Shown here: piece after piece, positions 1 through 6,882 of the stretch | How the letters are laid out: every line of letters begins with the position of its first letter | How positions within the stretch are numbered: the first letter of the stretch is position 1 | Assembly: GCA_040756715.1 (NCBI GenBank) | Contig: JBFLYE010000124.1 | Span: 989-11,748, forward strand | Origin: a bacterium | GTDB taxonomy: Bacteria > UBA9089 > UBA9088 | Length of the DNA: 10,760 nt | Direction: 5' to 3' | The notes under the pieces: model-generated | The model's database searches: none | What the model saw: the letters and a program-made list of their open reading frames with translations, nothing else | Told to the model about the DNA's origin: nothing | Translations under genes and position numbers: made by a program

Positions 1-1
1 T

Positions 2-1450
2 AAGATAAAAAGCTCTAGTTTGAAGGAGCTAAAAATTCTTCCCAGAAAGCCTACAAATATTGATTCTCTATCCTGGAAAATAGCATCCTCTTATATTATG
101 CCAAACCTCTATTTTGACAAAGATGCAACAAAAAAAAGGATGGATGAAAAGAAAGGGATAGAGCCAATAATGGTTTTTGTAAAAAAGGGGGATGTAATAA
201 TTTCTGAAGGAGAGGCGATAGATGCACTAACTGAGGCAAAATTTAAGGCTATTGCCCAAATTTCAAAGGGCATAAGTAAAGAAAGCCTTTATAGATTTAT
301 ACTCATCTTTATCTTGTCCATTTCCTTCATCATTGCTTTTATTCTTAAATATCAAAAAGGTCTAAAGGAAGAGAAAATTTTAGCCATTTCTTTTGTTTCT
401 CTTTTTATAATTGCCTTTGCAAAATGCCTTGCAATATGGAGGTCAGATTTTTGGATGTATCTTCCATTTTGCTCTTTTTCTCTTCTTCTGGCATTGTTAT
501 CTTCATCCCTTCTTTCCCTATTTTTTACATTTATTTTAAGCATTCTTATTTCTTTTGGGTTTGGATTAAAGCTTAATGTTCTCTTATTCTTCTTAAGCTG
601 TGGGCTTTTTTCTATATTCCTCCTCCCCTTAGCAAGAAAAAGGGCTTCTCTTATTAAGGTTTGTTTAGGTATTTTTCTATGTAATATCTTATTAGCCCTA
701 TTTCTTTTAGAAGAGCCGTTAAGGGCAAAGCTTGTCTTTTCTTTTCTTAATGCAATTATTGTCTATTTTGTAACCCTTGGAGCCCTTTATATGTTAGAGC
801 TTTTCTTCTCTACAAATTTTAAACTCCTTGAGCTTTCTGACCTTAATATTCCACTTTTAAGAGACCTGTTTCTGGAAGCACCTGGAACATATCACCATTC
901 ACTTATTACAGGAACCCTGGCAGAGGATGCTGCTTTGTGCATTGGTGCAAATTCTATCCTTGCAAGGACAGGAAGCTACTATCACGATATTGGAAAGATT
1001 TTCAATCCCGAATACTTTCCTGAAAATCAGAAGGAGAAAAAGGAAATTCCATCCCCTGCTATTTTGAAATCCCATATTGAAAGGGGCGTAAGTATTGCAA
1101 AGATAAAGCACCTTCCCTCTGAAATTATAGAGATAATCCAATCCCATCATGGAACATCAAAGATTGGCGATGAAAGATACCCTGGACCTTTACCAAATAC
1201 AAAGGAATCTGCCATTGTTATGCTTGCCTCCTTAATTGATGAAAAAATAAGGGCATATGAAAAGCCATCACCCGAGGCAATAAGAGAAATTGTAAAAGGG
1301 GTAATAGATGAAAAAATGTTCTCTCAAGAGCTCCTTGAAGCACCCCTTACAATTAAGGAGCTAAAGATTATAGAGGAAAGCTTTATAAATATCCTTACTA
1401 CCTTATTTCATGCAAAGGACCTTAATGATGAAACAAAGGCTATTGGTTGA
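2..1450 (+). CDS. pgpH: PgpH-family 7TM-HD membrane phosphodiesterase (5' partial)
   Basis: Probable membrane-bound cyclic-di-AMP phosphodiesterase of the 7TM-HD (PgpH/YqfF) family. The frame is open to the left edge and the first possible start is a weak internal TTG at 20, so the 5' end is probably missing. Residues below count from that TTG. Residues 20-80 match the end of the extracytoplasmic 7TMR-HDED domain (PNLYFDKDAT, then VKKGDVIISEGE). About seven hydrophobic segments follow (roughly 92-265). The cytoplasmic HD domain shows YHHS (292-293), YYHDIGK (H322, D323), SHIERG (H352) and QSHHGT (H376, H377), then RYPGP, and the family-like end SQELLEAPLTIKEL. Two oddities: the loop between HHGT and RYPGP is much shorter than usual, and the usual LADSVEA motif reads LASLIDEK, so the expected metal-ligand Asp is Ser404. 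The family assignment is strong, but catalytic activity and exact substrate are uncertain. The gene overlaps ybeY, a conserved neighbour in many bacteria. Confidence 0.92.
   Translation, partial: KIKSSSLKELKILPRKPTNIDSLSWKIASSYIMPNLYFDKDATKKRMDEKKGIEPIMVFVKKGDVIISEGEAIDALTEAKFKAIAQISKGISKESLYRFILIFILSISFIIAFILKYQKGLKEEKILAISFVSLFIIAFAKCLAIWRSDFWMYLPFCSFSLLLALLSSSLLSLFFTFILSILISFGFGLKLNVLLFFLSCGLFSIFLLPLARKRASLIKVCLGIFLCNILLALFLLEEPLRAKLVFSFLNAIIVYFVTLGALYMLELFFSTNFKLLELSDLNIPLLRDLFLEAPGTYHHSLITGTLAEDAALCIGANSILARTGSYYHDIGKIFNPEYFPENQKEKKEIPSPAILKSHIERGVSIAKIKHLPSEIIEIIQSHHGTSKIGDERYPGPLPNTKESAIVMLASLIDEKIRAYEKPSPEAIREIVKGVIDEKMFSQELLEAPLTIKELKIIEESFINILTTLFHAKDLNDETKAIG
1414..1419 (+). promoter_or_regulatory. 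Ribosome binding site deciding the ybeY start
   Basis: AAAGGA lies 5 bp before the ATG at 1425 and 8 bp before the ATG at 1428, inside the end of the 7TM-HD gene. The alternative upstream ATG at 1410 has no purine-rich site at normal spacing. The site therefore favours 1425 or 1428 as the real start. Confidence 0.5.
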
Positions 1451-1820
1451 TGTAGCTAATCGACAAAGAATGGGGCTTCCAATTAGGCGGATAAAGGCTA
1501 TGGCAAAGGAGGTTTTTAAGAAGGAAGGAAGGGGGGGCGAATTAAGTATTGTTTTTGTAAATGATAATGAGATGAAAGAATTAAATAAAAGGTTTTTAGG
1601 AAAGGATAAACCAACCGATGTTTTATCTTTTCAATTAAGCGAATCTATAGGAGAAGTTATCATCTCAACAGATACAGCAAAGAGACAAGCAATTGAATAT
1701 GGAATTTCTTTTATTAGCGAAATTAGTGTTCTCCTTATTCATGGCTTGCTTCATATTTTAGGTTATAATCATTCAAAAGAAATGAGAGAAAAAGAGGAAT
1801 TTTATTTTAGGAGGGTTTAA
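1425..1820 (+). CDS. ybeY: Endoribonuclease YbeY (rRNA maturation factor)
   Basis: Zinc-dependent single-strand endoribonuclease of the UPF0054 family, which acts in 16S rRNA 3'-end maturation and ribosome quality control in the cytoplasm. The metal-binding motif H-x3-H-x5-H is plain near the C-terminus as HGLLHILGYNH, and the family motif TDVLSFQL followed by GEVIIS is present. The N-terminus LLVDVANRQ matches the usual beginning of family members, which together with the ribosome site supports ATG 1425 (or 1428) over the in-frame ATG at 1410. At about 131 residues it is on the short side: the loop after TDVLSF is reduced, and the C-terminus stops soon after the zinc motif. The usual GYDH is GYNH; the Asp to Asn change leaves the three His ligands intact. 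It overlaps the 7TM-HD gene by about 26 bp and ends 3 bp before pdxJ, so it is probably translationally coupled. A run of seven G (1531-1537) lies within it, but the frame continues normally through it. Confidence 0.93.
   Translation: MMKQRLLVDVANRQRMGLPIRRIKAMAKEVFKKEGRGGELSIVFVNDNEMKELNKRFLGKDKPTDVLSFQLSESIGEVIISTDTAKRQAIEYGISFISEISVLLIHGLLHILGYNHSKEMREKEEFYFRRV
1809..1815 (+). promoter_or_regulatory. Strong Shine-Dalgarno site for pdxJ
   Basis: AGGAGGG sits inside the last codons of ybeY, 8 bp before the pdxJ ATG at 1824. It is the best ribosome binding site in the + strand operon and fixes the pdxJ start. Confidence 0.75.
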
Positions 1821-1823
1821 GAA

Positions 1824-2537
1824 ATGATAAAGCTTGGTGTAAATGTAGACCATATTGCAACCCTTAGGGAGGCAAGGAAGGGCTTTGAGCCAGATCCTGT
1901 AGCTGCTGCAATATTAGCAGAATTGGCAGGTGCAGATGGAATTGTTGTCCATCTCAGGGAGGATAGGAGGCATATTCAGGAGAGGGATTGCAGGATTTTA
2001 AGGGAGGTTGTAAGGGGAAAGCTTAATCTTGAGATGGCAGCAACCGATGAAATGGTAAAGTTTGCAAGAAGCTTAAAGCCAGACCAAACAACCCTTGTTC
2101 CTGAGAGGAGGCAGGAGCTTACCACAGAGGGAGGCCTTGATGTTATTTCTGGAGCTGATTTTATCAAGCCATTAATTTCTATTCTTAAGGAGAGTGGAAT
2201 AAGTGTATCACTCTTTGTTGATCCTGAGGTTGACCAGATAAAGGCAGCTAATAAATGCAAGGCAGATGCTATAGAAATTCATACAGGGATGTATGCAAAT
2301 GCAAAAAGTCAAGATGAAATAGAGGATGAGCTTGAGAGGATAAGAATTTCTGCAGAAGCAGGAAAAAAGCTAGGTCTTTCTGTCTATGCAGGTCATGGCT
2401 TAAATTACCAAAATGTTACAAGGATTGCCAAAATTTCCCAAATAGAAGAGCTCAATATTGGCCATTCAATTATTGCCAAAGCATCCCTGGTTGGCATTCA
2501 AGAGGCAGTAAGGTCTATGCTTAAGCTTATCAATTAA
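1824..2537 (+). CDS. pdxJ: Pyridoxine 5'-phosphate synthase PdxJ
   Basis: Condenses 1-deoxy-D-xylulose 5-phosphate with 3-amino-2-oxopropyl phosphate (1-amino-acetone 3-phosphate) to give pyridoxine 5'-phosphate, the last ring-forming step of the DXP-dependent vitamin B6 pathway; a cytoplasmic TIM-barrel enzyme. The 237-residue length is normal for the family. Visible signatures are [15 protein letters not shown] at the N-terminus, [11 protein letters not shown] (His43, Arg45), NLEMA (Glu70, matching the catalytic E72 of E. coli), [20 protein letters not shown] (His191, matching catalytic H193), and the phosphate-binding NIGHSII (211-217). The start is fixed by an AGGAGGG site 8 bp upstream. 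It lies 3 bp after ybeY, and its TAA stop is directly followed by the GTG start of the LptD-like gene in the same frame. Nothing suggests loss of function. A B6 gene between ybeY and an LPS-transport gene is an unusual order, probably reflecting operon packing rather than shared pathway. Confidence 0.98.
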   Translation: MIKLGVNVDHIATLREARKGFEPDPVAAAILAELAGADGIVVHLREDRRHIQERDCRILREVVRGKLNLEMAATDEMVKFARSLKPDQTTLVPERRQELTTEGGLDVISGADFIKPLISILKESGISVSLFVDPEVDQIKAANKCKADAIEIHTGMYANAKSQDEIEDELERIRISAEAGKKLGLSVYAGHGLNYQNVTRIAKISQIEELNIGHSIIAKASLVGIQEAVRSMLKLIN

Positions 2538-4055
2538 GTGATATTTTTCTTCCTCCTCCTTTCTTTACCCATCTTTTCCAAAGAGCTTCTTATTGAAGGA
2601 GATAGGATTGAATATAGGGATGGTTTAATTTCTGCATCCTCAAAGACAACCCTTGTTTTTGAGGATATAAAAATAACCTCAGATGCTATTGAAATAAAGG
2701 ATGATGAAATTTTATGTTTCTCTGGTTACCTCTCTACAGAAAACTTTCAATTCTTTGGAAAAAAAATAAAGAAAGAGAAGAATAGAATAACCATAGAAAA
2801 TGGTTGGTTTAGCACCTGCCCTAATAGAAACCCTCATTATCGCCTTAGCTCAAAGAATATTACAATAGGTCCAAAGATTGTAAGGGCATCCAATATTACC
2901 TTAAGGATAGGGAATTTTCCTATTTTCTATATCCCATTCTATTCCTATCCGTTGAAAGCTAAAGATTCTCCCTATAGCATTGGCATTGGAAGGTCTGATT
3001 CTCTTGGCATTTTTGTAAAGACAAGGTATAATTATTCTTTAAAAGAAAAACAAATAGGATTTCTTCTTGATTATTATCAAAAAAAGGGGGCTGGATTTGG
3101 GATAGAGAGCCAATCATTTCTTGGTTATTCTAGTAAAGAAAGGTATGTTTTGGATTCCTTTTATAAAAAAAAAGATGGATGCATAAGAATAGAAAAATCT
3201 TTTGATCGCCTTGTATCCTACGATTATCTTAAGGGTGAGATAAAAGACAAGACAAAGAGCTATTTTATGTTAGAGAAAAGCGGCTCTTCTTCTTTAGGAA
3301 GGATTGTTTTTGAGGAAGATGATTATTTCTCAAAAAAAACAAAATATATTCCAAAAGGAAATTTATTCTTTAGAGGAACAAACATTAAAGGAGTGGTAGC
3401 AAGCCTTGATATTTCTGGAGAGAATGTTAAAGAAGATATCTATAGCCAAAATTTTACCATAAATCCAAGAATTTCAAAGCAAATTAAAATAGGAGGGATA
3501 CCGTTTCTTCAAACCTTTGATTTCAAAGTAAAAGATGGGGGTAGCTATTCTCTCTCATCCCTTTCCAATATAAGGCTTCAAAATAAGAATGTAAAGTTTG
3601 ATCTTGGATACCTAAGGGAAGATAAGGAAGATAGGATTCCTTTTCTCATAGAAGGATTTCTTTCTAATGTAATGGGAAGCATTGAGGGAGAATTTTTGCT
3701 AAAAGATAAAGAATTTGATAATATAATGTTTCTATTTTCTACAAAAAAAGGGAGATTTTCCTTTATCTTTGACGGAAGGTATAAGAATGATAGGATTAAT
3801 GCCTCTTTAAATATGGGGTTTCAAGAGGAAAAATACGCTATAGACCTATTTTGGGAAATATTGGAAAAGAAAGAAGATTTTATAGCCTCATCTATTTTTT
3901 TAAGAAAAAGCGAAGATTTTTCATTTAAGCTTACCGGATATAATGGTGGAGAGGATTATGTTGAGCTTCTTATAATGAAAGCCCTCCATTGTGTTAACCT
4001 AGATTTTAAAATAAACACAAAGGGAGATTTTGGGCTAAATTTAAATTTAAAATGA
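2538..4055 (+). CDS. lptD: LptD/OstA-like outer-membrane LPS-assembly protein, short form
   Basis: Probable outer-membrane beta-barrel that inserts lipopolysaccharide into the outer leaflet (LptD/Imp/OstA family). Residues 1-14 look like a short signal peptide (MIFFFLLLSLPIFS). Residues about 15-90 fit the periplasmic OstA/beta-jellyroll domain (IEGDRIEYRDG, ITSDAIEIKDD). The best family signature is FSTCPNRNPHYRL (91-103) followed by ASNITLRIGNFPIFYIPFYSYPL (split here as ASNITLRIGNF, 117-127, and PIFYIPFYSYPL, 128-139), like the TC-motif and the PvfYlPy-fP segment of LptD. The rest is rich in alternating beta strands with charged turns, as in a barrel. At 505 residues it is much shorter than E. 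coli LptD (784). Cysteines are at 60, 94, 215 and 485; Cys94 and Cys485 fall where E. coli C173 and C725 would be. The GTG start directly follows the pdxJ stop and lacks a clear ribosome site, so coupling by reinitiation is likely. It overlaps the next gene by ATGA. Confidence 0.85.
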   Translation: MIFFFLLLSLPIFSKELLIEGDRIEYRDGLISASSKTTLVFEDIKITSDAIEIKDDEILCFSGYLSTENFQFFGKKIKKEKNRITIENGWFSTCPNRNPHYRLSSKNITIGPKIVRASNITLRIGNFPIFYIPFYSYPLKAKDSPYSIGIGRSDSLGIFVKTRYNYSLKEKQIGFLLDYYQKKGAGFGIESQSFLGYSSKERYVLDSFYKKKDGCIRIEKSFDRLVSYDYLKGEIKDKTKSYFMLEKSGSSSLGRIVFEEDDYFSKKTKYIPKGNLFFRGTNIKGVVASLDISGENVKEDIYSQNFTINPRISKQIKIGGIPFLQTFDFKVKDGGSYSLSSLSNIRLQNKNVKFDLGYLREDKEDRIPFLIEGFLSNVMGSIEGEFLLKDKEFDNIMFLFSTKKGRFSFIFDGRYKNDRINASLNMGFQEEKYAIDLFWEILEKKEDFIASSIFLRKSEDFSFKLTGYNGGEDYVELLIMKALHCVNLDFKINTKGDFGLNLNLK

Positions 4056-5917
4056 AAGCAATAGGCTATTTAGAAAAGGCAATAAAGATTACCATTGCAA
4101 GCTCTTTGGTGGTTGTCTCTCTATATTTTGACAAAAACATTGTTGGGATATATGATATAAGCAAGGCATCAGGGCTTTGGATTTTTGCCTTTATCATCCT
4201 TGGGTTATGGTTCTCTCTTATTGTTTTAAAAGGAAAATGTGAATTTTTCAAAAATCCCCTTAATTTTCCAATTGTTCTTTGGCTCCTGGTTAATATCACC
4301 TCAACCATCACATCAGATGCTCCAATAATTAGCCTATTTGGCTTCTACAAAAGCTATGAAGGGCTTCTTACCCAGATAAGCTACATTGTCATTGCTTTGG
4401 CCGTTATCCATCTTTGCAATATTTCCTATTTAAAGAAAATTATCAAAATAATTGCTATTATTGGGGTAATTTCGGGAATATATGCAATTTTTCAATATCA
4501 AGGGATGGATTTTTTCTTTCCCGAGAGGGAGGGAGGTGGAAGGGTTATATCCTTTATGGGAAACCCTATCTTTGCTGCTACCTATCTGGTTATGTCATTC
4601 TTTATCACCCTGTGTCTTTATTTTCATTATCAGGGTATTGCAGGTTGGTTTTTCCTTATCGCCTCATCCATAATTTACCTCGCATCATTTATGATGCAAA
4701 GCAGGGGTCCATTCTTAGGCTTTATTTTTTCATACCTTGTCTTTATTGTTGCCTTTCTATTTTTAAGAAAAAATAATAAAAAATTTTGGATAAGCCTCAT
4801 AATTGTTGCAATAATAACCATTATTTCAAATTTTTCTTCTAATTCAATCATGGGAAGGTTCTTTGGAGAGGTTTCTAAGGCAGCTAATGCTCAAATTGAA
4901 ATAAAGGGCTCTGCGGGAGTAAGGCTTGCTATATGGAGGGATGTTTTAAGGAATGTTTTAAAAAAGCCATTATTTGGAACAGGTCCAGATACAATGCCAA
5001 TTTCATATCCAAAGTATAGAACACTTGATACGGTAAGAAAAGTAGGGGTATATGCTACAGCGGAAAGCACACACAATGAATTTTTGGATATTTTAGCAAC
5101 AAGGGGTATATTGGGGTTATTGGCATATCTTTGGATTATTTTTGTCTTTGTTTTTCTTTCTATCAAGGCCCTGATTACATTTCAAGATAAATGGCTCATC
5201 GCTGGAATTAGCTTATCCTGGCTTTCTTATATTGCCTCAAATCAATTTGCCTTTGGTGTCCATTCAACATCTTTATTATTTTGGGTTTTAACCGGCTCAG
5301 TTGCCATTTTTTACAAACCAAAACAACAAAAGAAGCCCTTTTTAAAGAGAATTCCCCAAAGCAAGATTTTCTTTGTTTTTTTAATATCCATAATTACAAT
5401 GATTCTTCTTTTCTTTCTTAGCAAGCCATATCGGGCAGATAGGCTATATAGGGTTGTATACGATATAAGGGATAAAAAGCCTTTGGAGGATGTAATTAAG
5501 GCTTGTGAGGATGTTTTAAGGGTATACCCCTATGATGTTCAATACCTTCAGGAGCTAAACAGCCTTTATCTTTCTGCAGCCCAACAGGAAAAAGATACAA
5601 AAATCTGGATTTCAAAGACAAGGGATATAGCAAAGAGGCTTATCTTTGTAAATCCAAATTCTGATATAGGATATACGGTGCTTGCCATATCCTATTACCT
5701 TGAGGGAGGCTCTATGGATAAGGTTATTGAAAATTACAAAAAGGCAATTGAGTTAAACCCATATTCCGTAGATAGCCATTGCAATCTGGCTCAAACATAT
5801 CAGAGGGAGGGGATGTTCAAAGAGGCAAAAGAGGAGTATAAAAAAGCCCTTGAGGCAGACCCTGAATGTGAAAGGGCTATTTCTGGGTTGAAAATCTTGG
5901 AAGCAAAAAATCTCTAA
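4052..5917 (+). CDS. O-antigen ligase/polymerase-like membrane protein with C-terminal TPRs
   Basis: Probable inner-membrane glycosyltransferase of the Wzy_C/WaaL superfamily, which moves lipid-linked glycan onto an acceptor such as lipid A-core, or polymerises it, on the periplasmic side. The first ~455 residues hold about a dozen hydrophobic segments. The family region is residues 284-360: GSAGVRLAIWRDVL, then KKPLFGTGPDT, then a periplasmic-type loop ending in STHNEFLDILATRGILGLL. His341 and Arg291 are candidates for the conserved His and Arg of WaaL-type ligases; QSRGP (216-220) is another typical motif. After the last membrane segment (about 438-456), residues 460-621 form a soluble tail with TPR helices; the clearest pair is around 541-606 (AIELNPYSVDSHCNLAQTY, then KKALEADPE). 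Ligases with TPR tails are common in non-proteobacterial diderms. The start ATG overlaps the lptD stop (ATGA), consistent with a shared envelope-glycan role. Substrate is unknown, so no gene symbol is given; a protein O-glycosylation role is possible. Confidence 0.88.
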   Translation: MKAIGYLEKAIKITIASSLVVVSLYFDKNIVGIYDISKASGLWIFAFIILGLWFSLIVLKGKCEFFKNPLNFPIVLWLLVNITSTITSDAPIISLFGFYKSYEGLLTQISYIVIALAVIHLCNISYLKKIIKIIAIIGVISGIYAIFQYQGMDFFFPEREGGGRVISFMGNPIFAATYLVMSFFITLCLYFHYQGIAGWFFLIASSIIYLASFMMQSRGPFLGFIFSYLVFIVAFLFLRKNNKKFWISLIIVAIITIISNFSSNSIMGRFFGEVSKAANAQIEIKGSAGVRLAIWRDVLRNVLKKPLFGTGPDTMPISYPKYRTLDTVRKVGVYATAESTHNEFLDILATRGILGLLAYLWIIFVFVFLSIKALITFQDKWLIAGISLSWLSYIASNQFAFGVHSTSLLFWVLTGSVAIFYKPKQQKKPFLKRIPQSKIFFVFLISIITMILLFFLSKPYRADRLYRVVYDIRDKKPLEDVIKACEDVLRVYPYDVQYLQELNSLYLSAAQQEKDTKIWISKTRDIAKRLIFVNPNSDIGYTVLAISYYLEGGSMDKVIENYKKAIELNPYSVDSHCNLAQTYQREGMFKEAKEEYKKALEADPECERAISGLKILEAKNL

Positions 5918-5931
5918 AATTGATAATTGCT

Positions 5932-6882
5932 TTAAGGAAGACATTTATACCAATCTGCTATCACCTTACAAGCAGGCTTTTTAAAAGGGGTAAATCCAGA
6001 GGGATCATCCTTTTCCTCCCAATGCCACCAATACATCCCATAAATCCAGCTCCTTTCTTTTGTAGCCTGAAATGTTGCCTCATAGCATAGGGCTTGCTCA
6101 TCGTAATCTACCCTGGCCTTATCTTCTAATGCCCATGGTTTAATGCTTGCCCCATCAATTGAGGGAAATCCAATCTCGGTGAACAAAACAGGCTTTCCTA
6201 TCTTCTTCTGCCATTTTTCTATGAGATTAAGCCAATATTCCCACTTTTTCTTTAATTGGGCAAGGGTTGGACAAGAAGATTGCGAAAGGGAAAAATATGG
6301 ACAGATTCCTATATAATCCAATGCATCCCAGAACCTTATCTTTTGGATCTCTGGATAATAGGCAGAATATGTTAAAAACCCAGAAAATCTCTCTCGGGCA
6401 AGGGCGATAATATTTCTCCACATATCTTCCCTCTGGGATGTTCTCCATAATTCTGCTCCCACCACAAATCCCTCTGCATTACACTCCTCAGCCAGGTCTG
6501 CATAATGGCAGATCCAATATTTATAATATTCCTCCCATCTTTGCCAGCTAGCTTCACTTTTAAACTTTATATATGCACACCAACCATCTGTAAAAATGTG
6601 CGGCTTTAAGACTGTCTTCATTCCCAATGAATGTGCCTTTTTTATTATATCCTTCAAAGAAGAATCATCTGGGGTTAGCTTATCTTTATAGATTATGGGT
6701 GAGTCTTTGTCGCTTTTAAGCTCAAATACCAAGACAAGGTAATTAACATTAAGTTTCTTAAGATGCTCTATTGCCTCCCCTGCTTTTAAATCACCCTTCC
6801 TTAAACGATAGGTAAATGCCTTTTGATATTCTATTGCCTGCAAACCTCTGGCAAGAAAAAGGAGGAGAAATAAAATTCTCAT
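5932..6882 (-). CDS. Secreted GH113-like TIM-barrel glycosidase
   Basis: Probable exported glycoside hydrolase of the GH113 type (clan GH-A; characterised members are beta-mannanases). Residues 1-16 look like a signal peptide (Arg2, hydrophobic core, LQA before IEY). The rest, to residue 316, fits one TIM barrel. Motifs in order: LKKLNVNYLVLVF, LGMKTVLKPHI, FVVGAELW with Glu144 as the expected acid/base, FSGFLTYSAYYPE, FWDALDYIGICPYF, KPVLFTEIGFPS with Glu236 as the expected nucleophile, the KPW segment near 248-250, and GMYWWHWE followed by PSGFTPFKKPA near the end. Length and motif order agree with GH113; both glutamates are present, so an active enzyme is likely, though the substrate cannot be told from sequence. 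The ATG overlaps the stop of the giant surface-protein gene (ATGA), so the two are probably co-translated and both exported. No sorting domain is visible at its own C-terminus. Its stop codon is 14 bp from that of the convergent ligase gene. Confidence 0.85.
   Translation of the reverse strand: MRILFLLLFLARGLQAIEYQKAFTYRLRKGDLKAGEAIEHLKKLNVNYLVLVFELKSDKDSPIIYKDKLTPDDSSLKDIIKKAHSLGMKTVLKPHIFTDGWCAYIKFKSEASWQRWEEYYKYWICHYADLAEECNAEGFVVGAELWRTSQREDMWRNIIALARERFSGFLTYSAYYPEIQKIRFWDALDYIGICPYFSLSQSSCPTLAQLKKKWEYWLNLIEKWQKKIGKPVLFTEIGFPSIDGASIKPWALEDKARVDYDEQALCYEATFQATKERSWIYGMYWWHWEEKDDPSGFTPFKKPACKVIADWYKCLP

Noticed and set aside
899-1150. Antisense open frame opposite the HD domain
   Set aside because: It is a shadow of the 7TM-HD coding strand; the protein has no recognisable features.
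1976-2260. Antisense open frame opposite pdxJ
   Set aside because: Shadow of a strongly conserved gene, with no independent support.
3165-3173. A9 run in the lptD-like gene as a programmed frameshift
   Set aside because: The frame continues normally on both sides with beta-barrel-like sequence; long A runs are expected in this AT-rich DNA.
4414-4776. 120-codon open frame on the + strand
   Set aside because: It lies fully inside the O-antigen-ligase-like gene in another frame, has no family features and no ribosome site; the overlapping gene has clear membrane and Wzy_C motifs.
5918-5931. Possible bidirectional terminator between the convergent genes
   Set aside because: Only 14 bp separate the stops; AATT-GAT-AATT gives a 4-bp AT stem, too weak to call a terminator.
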